From contig JAVBTR010000079.1 in NCBI GenBank assembly GCA_031556065.1, positions 1-64,000 of the forward strand: a stretch of 64,000 bases of DNA, written 5' to 3'. Numbering within the stretch: position 1 is the stretch's first letter; every line of letters starts with the position of its first letter. The notes beneath the pieces are model-generated. The model was not told the DNA's origin and did not search any database. It was given only the letters and a program-made list of their open reading frames with translations. The position numbers and the translations under genes are program-made. Shown here piece by piece: positions 16,595 through 25,082 of this stretch. Source of the DNA: JAVBTR01 sp031556065 (GTDB taxonomy: Bacteria > Bacillota > Clostridia > Christensenellales > Aristaeellaceae).

Positions 16595-18301
16595 ATGATC
16601 ACCCATGAATCCCTCAAAGCAAAGCCCTTTTACCTAAGCGATGAAGACATCCTCTGGGTGGAAAGCACCCTAAAGGACATGACTCCAGAAGAAAAAATAG
16701 GCCAACTGTTTTGCCTGGTGAACTTTGACAGCTCTGACGCCGCGCTAGACAGCATGTTCTCTGTTATGAAGCCAGGGGGCACCATGTTCCGCCCCTTTCC
16801 CATGGCCGAAGGCGTGGATTTAGCCAACCGCCTGCGGGCGCGTTCCAAGATTCCCATGCTTATCGCTGCGAACCTCGAAAAAGGCGGCAACGGGGCTGTG
16901 CTGGAGGGCACCTGTATTGGCTGTGAAATGCAGGTAGCCGCCACCGACGATGTGTCCATGACTGGCCGCATGGGCGAGGTTTGCGCCAAGGAAGGCTTGG
17001 CCGTTGGCGTCAATTGGGCCTTCGCGCCGATTATCGATATCGACACCAACTTCCGCAACCCCATCACCAACATCCGCACCTTCGGTTCCGATCCCAGGCG
17101 GGTTCGGGAAATGGGCGCGGCTTATGTAACAGAGCTGCAAAAGCACGGCTCCGCCGCTTCCATCAAGCATTTCCCCGGAGATGGCCAGGATGAGCGGGAC
17201 CAGCACCTGGTCACCAGCATCAACGAGCTTTCCTGCCAGGACTGGGACAATACTTACGGTGCCGCCTACCAAGCAAGCATCGATGCCGGAGCCAAAACCG
17301 TTATGATCGGCCACATTATGCAGCCCGCCTATTCCAAAGCTCTGCGCCCGAACATTAAGGATGAAGATATCATGCCTGCCACCCTGGCACCAGAGCTTAT
17401 GGGCGATCTTCTCCGGGGCAAGCTTCATTTTAACGGTCTCATCGTCACCGACGCCACCACCATGGCCGGGTTCACCATTCCCATGCCCCGTGAGCAAGCC
17501 GTTCCCTATTCAATTGCCTGCGGTGCAGATATGTTCCTGTTCACCAAGAACCTCCAGGAAGACTTCAATTTCATGAAGCAGGGCATTGAAAAGGGGGTTA
17601 TTACCCCGGAACGTTTAAACGACGCTTTGACCCGCATTTTGGCCCTAAAGGCCTCCCTGAACCTGCACAAGCAATTGGGCGATCTTTCCCTTGAAGCTGC
17701 CCAGCAAGCAATCGGCCTGCCCGAATACAAGGCCTGGGCCCAAGAATGCGCCGACAAGGCCATTACCCTTGTAAAGGAAGAAAAGGGCGTTCTTCCCTTA
17801 GACCCCCAAAAGCGGCCCCGGGTTCTCCTCTACCCCATCGAAGTGGGGGACGAAAATGCCTTTTTCCGTGTTCCCAGCAAGGTCGAAGCCTTCAAGGCTG
17901 CCTTGGAAAGGGAAGGCTTCCAGGTAGATGTCTACCAGGTGAACACCCGCGGCTTCGAGGGGCTTCAATCCCCCATCAACGAGCTTTTGGAAAAGTACGA
18001 CCTGTTCATTTACCTTTCCAACCTGGCCACCAAGTCCAACCAGACCACCGTGCGCATTGAATGGGCCATGCCCATGGGCGCCAATGTGCCTCAGTTGATC
18101 CAGCAAATCCCAACCCTGTTCATTTCCCTGGCCAATCCCTACCACCTGCTGGATGTGCCCCGTGTGAAGACCTTCATCAACTGCTATGAAGCCACCGACG
18201 ACATCGTAGAGCACCTTGTCCAAAAGCTCACTGGCAAAAGCCCCTTCAAGGGCGTAAGCCCCGTAGACGCCTTCTGTGGCAGGTGGGATACGAAACTATA
18301 A
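16595..18301 (+). CDS. GH3 beta-N-acetylhexosaminidase-like enzyme (NagZ-type, two domains)
   Basis: 568 residues with no signal peptide, so cytoplasmic. N-terminal GH3 barrel carries KHFPGDG at 191-197 followed by D202-x-H204, matching the NagZ Asp-His acid/base dyad (family pattern KHFPGxGxxxxD[ST]H; here the middle residue is Gln). The likely nucleophile is D286 in GLIVTDATTMAG. A C-terminal alpha/beta domain (about 390-568) resembles that of Gram-positive two-domain NagZ. RBS AAAAAGGAGG. Position after a sulfatase suggests it trims desulfated N-acetylhexosamine units from imported oligosaccharides. Beta-glucosidase activity cannot be excluded, though the D-x-H motif argues against it. Confidence 0.85.
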   Translation: MITHESLKAKPFYLSDEDILWVESTLKDMTPEEKIGQLFCLVNFDSSDAALDSMFSVMKPGGTMFRPFPMAEGVDLANRLRARSKIPMLIAANLEKGGNGAVLEGTCIGCEMQVAATDDVSMTGRMGEVCAKEGLAVGVNWAFAPIIDIDTNFRNPITNIRTFGSDPRRVREMGAAYVTELQKHGSAASIKHFPGDGQDERDQHLVTSINELSCQDWDNTYGAAYQASIDAGAKTVMIGHIMQPAYSKALRPNIKDEDIMPATLAPELMGDLLRGKLHFNGLIVTDATTMAGFTIPMPREQAVPYSIACGADMFLFTKNLQEDFNFMKQGIEKGVITPERLNDALTRILALKASLNLHKQLGDLSLEAAQQAIGLPEYKAWAQECADKAITLVKEEKGVLPLDPQKRPRVLLYPIEVGDENAFFRVPSKVEAFKAALEREGFQVDVYQVNTRGFEGLQSPINELLEKYDLFIYLSNLATKSNQTTVRIEWAMPMGANVPQLIQQIPTLFISLANPYHLLDVPRVKTFINCYEATDDIVEHLVQKLTGKSPFKGVSPVDAFCGRWDTKL

Positions 18302-18322
18302 ACCAGACTCATTGCACAGACC

Positions 18323-18380
18323 AAAAGAAAACCTGTATGGGGATTTGGCATTGCGCCATTGCCCATACAGGTTTTCTTTT
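18323..18380. terminator. Strong bidirectional terminator between convergent operons
   Basis: A perfect 19-bp stem (18323-18341 with 18362-18380, core AAAACCTGTATGGG) with a 20-nt loop and runs of T on the 3' side on the plus strand (TTTTCTTTTTATTG) and of A on the 5' side. It closes the glycan operon from the left and the coiled-coil gene pair from the right, overlapping the latter's stop codon. Confidence 0.9.
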
Positions 18381-18877
18381 TATTGTTCTACTGTTTTCGC
18401 TTGTTCTTCCGCTTGCTTTTTCATTTCTTCCACAGCGGCCTTGGCTTCGTCCAAATCCTTTTGGAGGCCTTGGGCTTGCTTGTTCAATTCCGCCACCTTG
18501 GCTTCCAGGCTCTTTTGCAAGGACCTTGCCACATCACGGCTGTTCTGGGTGGCGGCTAAATCCACAGCGGCCTTTTCCGCTTCGGCTTTCAGGCCTTCCA
18601 CTTCGGCTTTGAGGGCCTCTTCCCGTTCGGTGGCTTCTGCCAAATCCGCAGCAGCCGTTTCCACGCTGGCTTTCACTTCCGTCAGTTCTTTTTCAACTGC
18701 TTCCTTCGCCGCGATCAGCTCATCCTTGGCTTTGACTGTTTCTTCCAGCTGAGCGGTGGTTGCGCTGTTTTCGCTGGCCAGTTCATTCTTTTTGCTATAC
18801 TGGAACACATTCAGTGCCACCGCGGCAAGCAAAGCGACGCACAGCAGGATCAGGAGTGTTTTGTTGCTCTTAGTCAT
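18380..18877 (-). CDS. Membrane-anchored coiled-coil protein, unknown function
   Basis: 165 residues. A single N-terminal membrane helix (TLLILLCVALLAAVALNVF, about residues 7-25) is followed by about 135 residues of Ala/Glu/Lys-rich heptads with almost no Gly or Pro, a continuous predicted coiled coil. Start at ATG 18877, 9 nt after GAGAGG; an ATG three codons upstream is too close to that site. It sits 17 bp downstream of a gene of the same design, so the two are probably co-expressed and may form a complex. I do not recognise the family; low sequence complexity makes homology searches unreliable. Confidence 0.8.
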   Translation of the reverse strand: MTKSNKTLLILLCVALLAAVALNVFQYSKKNELASENSATTAQLEETVKAKDELIAAKEAVEKELTEVKASVETAAADLAEATEREEALKAEVEGLKAEAEKAAVDLAATQNSRDVARSLQKSLEAKVAELNKQAQGLQKDLDEAKAAVEEMKKQAEEQAKTVEQ

Positions 18878-18894
18878 AAAAGTCATCCTCTCAT

Positions 18895-19320
18895 TTATTG
18901 CGTAATGCCCCTTAGGGCATCAAGCTGCTTTTGTAGATCATCCACCTGCTTTGTTAATTCTGCCGCTTGCTGTTCAAGGGCAGTGTTATCAATCAACTCA
19001 ATTTCGCCCAGTGCCTTGGTATCGGTTTCAATTTGCTTGCGCAAGGCCTTGCGTTCTGCCTTAAGGGAATCGATAAGACCGGTAGCCGCCTTGGCTTGCG
19101 GTTCCAGCTGTTCAAACTCCGCCTTGGCAATGGGCAACTCGGCTGTATATTGGTCGTATTCCGCTTGCTGTTTGCGGGTTTTCCCCTGCTCTATGGCAAT
19201 ATCGTTTCGTGTTTGCGCTATTTGCCCGTTCAAGCCCATGTTATGGACCATGCCATACAGCGCGCAAAAAGAAGCCGCCAGCAGCACCAGCGCCAGAAAG
19301 CTGTTCAGGCGTTTGGTCAC
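18895..19320 (-). CDS. Membrane-anchored coiled-coil protein, unknown function
   Basis: 141 residues starting with GTG after GAGGGGGGACAAGG. N-terminal membrane helix (SFLALVLLAASFCALYGMV, about 7-25), then a long coiled-coil region (KQQAEYDQYTAELPIAKAEF, LKAERKALRKQIETDTKAL) ending in LQKQLDALRGITQ. It has the same layout as the downstream 18380 protein: short cytoplasmic end, one helix, extracytoplasmic coil. The pair could be a structural or scaffold module in the cell envelope; this is only inference from topology. Confidence 0.8.
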   Translation of the reverse strand: MTKRLNSFLALVLLAASFCALYGMVHNMGLNGQIAQTRNDIAIEQGKTRKQQAEYDQYTAELPIAKAEFEQLEPQAKAATGLIDSLKAERKALRKQIETDTKALGEIELIDNTALEQQAAELTKQVDDLQKQLDALRGITQ

Positions 19321-19396
19321 CCTTGTCCCCCCTCGCGTTTATTAAGTTAGGTTATCATATCATATTTTATTACAAATGAAAAGCCAATAACATTGG

Positions 19397-19425
19397 TTGC
19401 ACCTAACCTGTATTTGTGCTAGAAT
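19397..19425 (+). promoter_or_regulatory. Sigma-A promoter of the hybrid histidine kinase gene
   Basis: TTGCAC (19397-19402), 17-bp spacer, TAGAAT (19420-19425). It also rules out an in-frame ATG at 19416, which lies upstream of the expected transcription start. Confidence 0.8.
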
Positions 19426-19463
19426 TTCAATACTTGGGCAATTTAGGCGAAGGAGGCATGCAA

Positions 19464-22220
19464 ATGCCAAACGATTCGATCCTAACTATAAACGATACCT
19501 TTATGCTAATGGATAGTATGCCTTTTCCATACTATGCCATCGATTTTGAAACCAGCGAGCTGTTGTTTATAAATGCCAAAATGCGGGAGCTGGCCGGTAT
19601 CGCCACCTTTTCAAAAGGGGCTGCTTGCCATCAATTGCTCTTTCACCGGGATACCCCCTGCGAACACTGTCCCCGGTTTTTAAACAACGGGGACGAGCAC
19701 AGCTGCCGCTTTTTAACCCAGAACGCTTCCGCCCAGTTTCAGGTGTATACCAACAGCCTGACCGACTCAAGCCAGCGTAAAATATTCACCCTTCAAGCCT
19801 GCGATATCACCAGCCAGATCCAGGACCTGGCTACCACCAAAGCCCTGGCCCACCGCCGGATTTTTATCGCCAATATCAGCAAGGACTTGCTTTGCAGCCA
19901 AGATGCACAGGCAGCCATCCGAGAAGCCCTTGAAAATATCTGCGCGTTTTTCGTCTGCGAATATGTTGGCCTTGCCCTATGTGAAGGGCCGGGAACGCCG
20001 ATGGTTATTAGTGCCGCTTATGGGACCGTTTCTAAAAAGGAGGCCGCCGCGTTTCTTAGGCGTGCAGATTTAACCAAGCCTTGCTTTCACGAAAACCACC
20101 GGCTTATTAACCCCATTCACTTCAATGGTGAATTGATCGGGGCCTTTGTAACCATGTACCAAGACCATTCAAAGCAATGGCTTCGTGAAGACTGCCATTT
20201 GTGCAACGAAATCGCGCAGATGCTGGCCACTGTTATTCACAGCCAGCATTTGCAAACCCAAATTGCCTCCCTGCAAACCACCGAAGAAACCGCCCAGGCC
20301 ACCCTTACCGGAGTGATTAACAACCTACCTGGCGCTGTATTTTGGAAAAACGCCGTAACTGGCGTCTATGAGGGCTGCAATTCCTCCTTTATAGGGCTGA
20401 TTAACGTTCCCCGGGATCAGGTGATCGGCAGAACCAACGAAGGCGTTTTCAAAGACCAGACCCTTCATTCCTCACTCCAATCCGATGAGGCGGCTCTTCG
20501 CTCCCTGGTGCCTGTTTCAAGTTATGAACCCGTGTGTTTCGATGGGGTTAACAAGCTGACCGTGCACATAACCAAGACTGTTTTGCGGGATGCGGGCGGC
20601 ACCCCTTACCGCATTGTAGGCCTTTTGGAGGATGTGACCGAAACCCTGCGCCTTCGGCAGGAAGCGGACGATTCCCTTGAAAAGCTGGAAGTGGTTATGG
20701 ATAACTACGCGGGCATTGTTTTAAGCATCGACGAAAACCGCATTATCAACGTTCGGGGCGGTGTGTCCGTCTTTGGCATTACCAAGCAGGATACCCTTAA
20801 CCAGCACCTTCACAAGGTTTACCGGGATTATCCCGTTGTCATCGATTGTATTGAAAAGGCCTTTAAGGGCAGCCAGCAAAGCTGCCTTTTGGAGCGGGGC
20901 GGCAACGTAGCCCGCTGTACCGCCATACCCATTTACGGCCACAAGGGCCGGGTGGTTACCGTGCTGTTCTTCGGCCACAACATGACAGAGCACTACCGGC
21001 TTCAGCGGCAATTGGAAGAAACCCTCCAGGTCGCTTATGAGGCCAGCCGCGCCAAAAGCGATTTTCTGGCCAGAATGAGCCATGAAATCCGCACGCCCAT
21101 GAACGCTATTATGGGCATGACACGTATCGCCAAGGATACTGCCGATTCTCTCCGTATCGCCCATTGCCTGGACCAGATTCATTCCGCCTCTTCAAGCCTG
21201 CTGGAATTGATCAACCAAATCCTGGACATGTCCAAAATAGAAGCCAACAAGTTGGAAATCGCTCAGGAGCCTTTCGATCTGCGGCATATGATCGCCGCCA
21301 CCGCCGATATGATGCGCACCCGCATGGATGAAAAGCAGCAGCAATTCATTGTTTCCATCAACCTCTCTACCAGCGCCGCGTACATAGGCGACGAGCTGCG
21401 CATTTCCCAGGTGCTCATTAACCTTTTATCCAACGCCAACAAATTCACCCCTGCAAGAGGCTTTGTCCGCATGGCTGTAACGGAAGCAAGCCCTCTGGAC
21501 GGTCTGGGTGAAATCACCTTCGCTATTTCCGATAACGGCGTGGGAATCGACCCCACCAGCCAGGAGCGGGTGTTCGATTCCTTCGAACAGGAGCATACCG
21601 GCATTTCCCGCAGCTTTGGGGGCACTGGCCTGGGCCTTGCCATTTGCAAGCAGCTGGTGGAATTAATGGGTGGTGCGATTTATGTGGATTCTAAGCCTGG
21701 CCTGGGGTCCACCTTTTCCTTCACCATTCCTCTCAAGCGCCATTTGGGCACCCTGCACACCCAGCCCTCCGCCCATGTAATCGAAACCGCCTTTCTAGAT
21801 CAGTTCATCCACCGGCACGGCGGAAAAACTGTTTTGGTTGTAGAGGACGTGGAAATGAACCGGGAAATCGTTCTGGCCTTTTTAGAGGATACCCATTTAA
21901 ACGTGCTCCAGGCTGCCAACGGCCAGGAGGCAGTCAATCTCTACCAGCAATCCCCCCAGCTTTTCAGCGCTATTTTAATGGATATGCAAATGCCCGTTAT
22001 GGATGGGCTCACTGCCACCGCCCACATCCGGGCCATTGGCGCGGACATGAATTTGAATACCCCCATTATCGCCATGACAGCCAACGCCTTTGAAGAAGAC
22101 GTGCGCAACTGCCTAAAGGCCGGCATGAACGCCCACCTGGCCAAGCCTATTTCCAAAGAACTGCTTTTGCAGGCATTATTAACCCACATGCCTTATCTTG
22201 ACGGACAAACCAACTCTTAG
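19464..22220 (+). CDS. Hybrid sensor histidine kinase with PAS, GAF and receiver domains
   Basis: 918 residues, no membrane helix, so cytoplasmic. Order: N-terminal PAS (about 1-120) with a Cys cluster CHQLL...PCEHCPRF, a GAF-like segment (about 140-280), two more PAS domains (about 295-410 and 420-525), a coiled linker, HisKA (FLARMSHEIRTPMNAIMGM, His near 542), HATPase (NLLSNANKF, DNGVGID, GGTGLGLAI) and a C-terminal receiver (VVEDVEMNRE, phosphoacceptor in LMDMQMPVMDG). Start ATG 19464, 7 nt after AAGGAGG. No cognate regulator is adjacent, so output is through the fused receiver to an unlinked partner. The PxCxxC PAS type suggests cofactor or redox sensing. Confidence 0.88.
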   Translation: MPNDSILTINDTFMLMDSMPFPYYAIDFETSELLFINAKMRELAGIATFSKGAACHQLLFHRDTPCEHCPRFLNNGDEHSCRFLTQNASAQFQVYTNSLTDSSQRKIFTLQACDITSQIQDLATTKALAHRRIFIANISKDLLCSQDAQAAIREALENICAFFVCEYVGLALCEGPGTPMVISAAYGTVSKKEAAAFLRRADLTKPCFHENHRLINPIHFNGELIGAFVTMYQDHSKQWLREDCHLCNEIAQMLATVIHSQHLQTQIASLQTTEETAQATLTGVINNLPGAVFWKNAVTGVYEGCNSSFIGLINVPRDQVIGRTNEGVFKDQTLHSSLQSDEAALRSLVPVSSYEPVCFDGVNKLTVHITKTVLRDAGGTPYRIVGLLEDVTETLRLRQEADDSLEKLEVVMDNYAGIVLSIDENRIINVRGGVSVFGITKQDTLNQHLHKVYRDYPVVIDCIEKAFKGSQQSCLLERGGNVARCTAIPIYGHKGRVVTVLFFGHNMTEHYRLQRQLEETLQVAYEASRAKSDFLARMSHEIRTPMNAIMGMTRIAKDTADSLRIAHCLDQIHSASSSLLELINQILDMSKIEANKLEIAQEPFDLRHMIAATADMMRTRMDEKQQQFIVSINLSTSAAYIGDELRISQVLINLLSNANKFTPARGFVRMAVTEASPLDGLGEITFAISDNGVGIDPTSQERVFDSFEQEHTGISRSFGGTGLGLAICKQLVELMGGAIYVDSKPGLGSTFSFTIPLKRHLGTLHTQPSAHVIETAFLDQFIHRHGGKTVLVVEDVEMNREIVLAFLEDTHLNVLQAANGQEAVNLYQQSPQLFSAILMDMQMPVMDGLTATAHIRAIGADMNLNTPIIAMTANAFEEDVRNCLKAGMNAHLAKPISKELLLQALLTHMPYLDGQTNS

Positions 22221-22226
22221 TATAAT
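22198..22226 (+). promoter_or_regulatory. Sigma-A promoter overlapping the kinase stop codon
   Basis: TTGACG (22198-22203), 17-bp spacer, TATAAT (22221-22226). Expected to drive the small gene at 22259 and perhaps secD-secF. Confidence 0.75.
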
Positions 22227-22258
22227 ACCTCCTATGATCTTGGAAAGGAGCTAAATAC

Positions 22259-22588
22259 ATGGACAGCAAAGCAAGCGTTTTGGTTTTCTTGGGCCTGGTG
22301 CTTGTTTTCGCGTGCCTTGCTTTAGGCAATCTGGTAGAAATAGCTCCCGAAGCGCTGCCCCCTCACCATGAAATACCTATGCCCGCGCTTATGATCGAAA
22401 CCGCCCGGATAACCGCCTCCACAGGGGAGGTATCTTCACCGTCCCAGCGTTTTTTCTCTTTGCTTAAACCACCTCCCGACGACGGCCCATTGCCCATGGA
22501 GCGGGATCAGAACGGTCTGCCCCTGGACCTGGGCATCTACCGCCGGGTGGCTTACCAGAAATTCCCGCCGGAAGGGTTTCACGGATAG
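22259..22588 (+). CDS. Small hypothetical protein with N-terminal membrane anchor
   Basis: 109 residues. A hydrophobic segment (residues 6-24, VLVFLGLVLVFACLALGNL) suggests a signal anchor; the rest is Pro-rich and polar (RFFSLLKPPPDDGPLPMERD). Good ribosome site GGAAAGGAGCTAAATAC before the ATG and its own promoter 33 bp upstream support a real gene. No family recognised. It precedes secD by 54 bp. Confidence 0.6.
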   Translation: MDSKASVLVFLGLVLVFACLALGNLVEIAPEALPPHHEIPMPALMIETARITASTGEVSSPSQRFFSLLKPPPDDGPLPMERDQNGLPLDLGIYRRVAYQKFPPEGFHG

Positions 22589-22642
22589 CCGTCTTTCACC
22601 GCTGCCCCCATTATCAATATTAAGCAGGAGGTATCCCGGTTT

Positions 22643-24022
22643 ATGAACAAGCAAAAAACGGCCAAAAAATCAACTGCCCGCAAGGGGTTGACAAGCCGCA
22701 GCAAGGCCATTATCTGGCTTTGCGTTATGTGTGTATTTACCTTGGTATTCGGCATTTTAGGCGTCAATGGTATGAAATTGGACAGCCGCGGCCTGTACAA
22801 GCTCCTTCCCTGGATTCCTACCACCAATGTGGAAACATGGCCTAAGTCTATTGCCCTTGGTCTGGATCTTCGGGGCGGTGTGTATGTGGAATACCAAGCC
22901 GACCATCCCGCCGATACGGATGAAACCAATTTTGCCAGCATGCTGCAAAGCACCATCGACGTCATTCAGGACCGCCTTACTTCCAAGGGCTATCCCGAAA
23001 GCACAGTGGTAAAGCTGGGCACTGACGGCATCCGCGTGGAGATTCCCGATGTAACAGACCCCAATGCCATTTTGGATCTGATCGGTTCCCCCGCAAAGCT
23101 TGAATTCAAGCTGGAAGACGGTACCGTTTTCATGGAAGGCAAGGACATCAAGCGTGCCGTTGCCGCCTATGACACAAGCAGCTCCTCCAGCTCCGGCGCT
23201 CTGTCCCAGGCTGTGGTTTCTTTCGAACTGACAGCCGAAGGCAAAGACATCTTCGCCCGGGTCACTTCCGAAAACATCGGAAAGCGGCTTGGCATTTACC
23301 TGGATGGTGAACTGCTCACCAACCCCACTGTGCAAACGGCAATCACCGAAGGCTCCGGTACGATTACCGGCATGTCTGATATCGAAGACGCCCAGAATGT
23401 TGCTACGAAAATCCAATCTGGCGCTCTGCCGCTGGTGATTCACCAGCAGAAGGTGGATACCGTTTCCGCCACCCTGGGCGTAGACGCCCTTTCCACCTCT
23501 GTACTGGCCGCCATTATCGGTATCCTCCTGGTGATGCTCCTAATGGCCTTCCGTTACCGCCTCCTGGGCCTGGTGGCCGACTGGGCGCTGGCTTTATATG
23601 TGATGATCCTCTTCTTCTTAATCGCCATCGTCCCCGGCATCCAGCTGACTCTCCCCGGCATCGCAGGCATCATCCTGGGAATCGGTATGGCGGTTGACGC
23701 GAACGTGATTATCTTCGAGCGGATCAAGGAAGAGCTTCAATCCGGCCGCTCCATGAAGGCCGCCGAACGGGCCGGCTTTAAAAACGCTATGAGCGCCATT
23801 ATCGACTCCAACATCACCACCCTGATCGCCGCTGTGGTTCTGAGCGTGTTCGGTACCGGCTCCATCCAGGGCTTTGCCACCACGCTGTTCCTGGGTGTCG
23901 TCGCTTCCATGTTTACCGCCGTTGTCATTACCCGCTTTCTCCTTCGCCAGTTCGTTAACCTGGGCATCGTGAAGCCGGGCCTGTACATGGCTGTAAAATC
24001 CCCCAAAAAGGAGGTAGCATAA
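22643..24022 (+). CDS. secD: Protein translocase subunit SecD
   Basis: 459 residues. Membrane component of the SecDF complex that uses the proton gradient to help exported proteins leave SecYEG. N-terminal helix (residues 22-42), large extracytoplasmic P1 domain with GLDLRGGVYVEY near residue 75, and five C-terminal helices (TSVLAAIIGILLVML, GIAGIILGIGMAVDANVIIF, TTLIAAVVLSVFGTG). RBS AGGAGGTATCCCGG. Two bp separate its stop from the secF start. Confidence 0.95.
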   Translation: MNKQKTAKKSTARKGLTSRSKAIIWLCVMCVFTLVFGILGVNGMKLDSRGLYKLLPWIPTTNVETWPKSIALGLDLRGGVYVEYQADHPADTDETNFASMLQSTIDVIQDRLTSKGYPESTVVKLGTDGIRVEIPDVTDPNAILDLIGSPAKLEFKLEDGTVFMEGKDIKRAVAAYDTSSSSSSGALSQAVVSFELTAEGKDIFARVTSENIGKRLGIYLDGELLTNPTVQTAITEGSGTITGMSDIEDAQNVATKIQSGALPLVIHQQKVDTVSATLGVDALSTSVLAAIIGILLVMLLMAFRYRLLGLVADWALALYVMILFFLIAIVPGIQLTLPGIAGIILGIGMAVDANVIIFERIKEELQSGRSMKAAERAGFKNAMSAIIDSNITTLIAAVVLSVFGTGSIQGFATTLFLGVVASMFTAVVITRFLLRQFVNLGIVKPGLYMAVKSPKKEVA

Positions 24023-24024
24023 TT

Positions 24025-24930
24025 ATGATGGTTAAAGATCGTTCTAAAATCTGTCTGACCGTCTCTTGCGCCATTATGGTCGTTGCCCTTCTCCTGAGCC
24101 TTTTCGGCTTGGGCATTAACCTGGGCATCGACTTCGCCGGCGGCCTGAACATTAAATACCAGATGAACGCCACTGTGGATACACAGGATGTGCAAACCGC
24201 CCTGGACAACGCGGGCATCAAAACCTCTACCATTACCATTATGGGCGAAAACAAATCCGATCTGCAAATCCGCATTAAGGAAGAAAGCAATACGGATATT
24301 CAAGACCTTCGCCAAACCATCGAGGCAGAGCTAATTGAAAAGTACCCCCAAATGGATATCACCAACGCCTCTGTTGGCTATGTGGGTCCCGTTGCAGGCG
24401 CTACCTTGGTGAAGAACGCCATTTCCAGCGTACTGATCGCCGCCTTCCTCATGCTCCTCTACATCGCATTCCGCTTCGATCTGCCTTCCGGTCTGGCCGC
24501 GGTAATCGGTCTTGTGCACGATGTGCTGATCATGGTTTCCTTCATGGTATTGCTTCGCAATGTGATCCAAATGAACTCCTCCTTCATTGCCGCTATGCTG
24601 ACCATCGTAGGTTACTCCATTAATAACACCATCGTTATCTTCGACCGGGTCCGGGAAAACAAGAAGGCCTTTGGCGCCCTGTCGACCGTAGAAGTGGCCA
24701 ACAAATCTGTTAAGGAATGCTTAGGGCGTACCATCAATACCACCCTGACCACCCTGATCACCATCTCCGCCCTGTACATCCTGGGCGTGGATGCCATCAA
24801 GGAATTCGCCCTGCCTATCATCATCGGCATCCTCTCCGGCGTCTATTCCGCCAACATGATCAACCCCTACACCTGGGCCAAGCTCCAAAACACCTTAGCT
24901 GGCCGCAAGCTCAAGGCCAAGAAGGCGTAA
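24025..24930 (+). CDS. secF: Protein translocase subunit SecF
   Basis: 301 residues, the partner of SecD. LGIDFAGGLNIKYQM near residue 33 is the family motif; six helices, with VGYSINNTIVIFDRVREN in helix 4-5. AAGGAGGTAGC sits inside the end of secD. An ATG one codon later could also start translation. Followed by a large hairpin before recJ. Confidence 0.95.
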   Translation: MMVKDRSKICLTVSCAIMVVALLLSLFGLGINLGIDFAGGLNIKYQMNATVDTQDVQTALDNAGIKTSTITIMGENKSDLQIRIKEESNTDIQDLRQTIEAELIEKYPQMDITNASVGYVGPVAGATLVKNAISSVLIAAFLMLLYIAFRFDLPSGLAAVIGLVHDVLIMVSFMVLLRNVIQMNSSFIAAMLTIVGYSINNTIVIFDRVRENKKAFGALSTVEVANKSVKECLGRTINTTLTTLITISALYILGVDAIKEFALPIIIGILSGVYSANMINPYTWAKLQNTLAGRKLKAKKA

Positions 24931-24948
24931 GATACCCATATGTTTTTG

Positions 24949-24994
24949 CGAGAGGGAAGGGCTTCTTTTTTAAAAAAGAACCCCTTCCCTCTCG
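24949..24994 (+). terminator. Long hairpin downstream of secF (no T tract)
   Basis: CGAGAGGGAAGGG...CCCTTCCCTCTCG with an inner TTCTTTTTT/AAAAAAGAA stem, about 21 paired bases with one mismatch. No T run follows, so it may be a processing or stabilising structure rather than a true terminator. Confidence 0.6.
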
Positions 24995-25082
24995 TGCTCT
25001 CCCATCCAAGAAAACCTTAATGATGACCCTCTTAAGGGGATGTGTCGAAGCGACAAAGTCGCTTTTGAAAGGAGCGACGGGG

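Noticed and set aside
24717..25082. In-frame extension of recJ into secF
   Set aside because: No ribosome site; secF occupies the region in another frame, and the RecJ family starts near MQRFVPRTTM at 25083.
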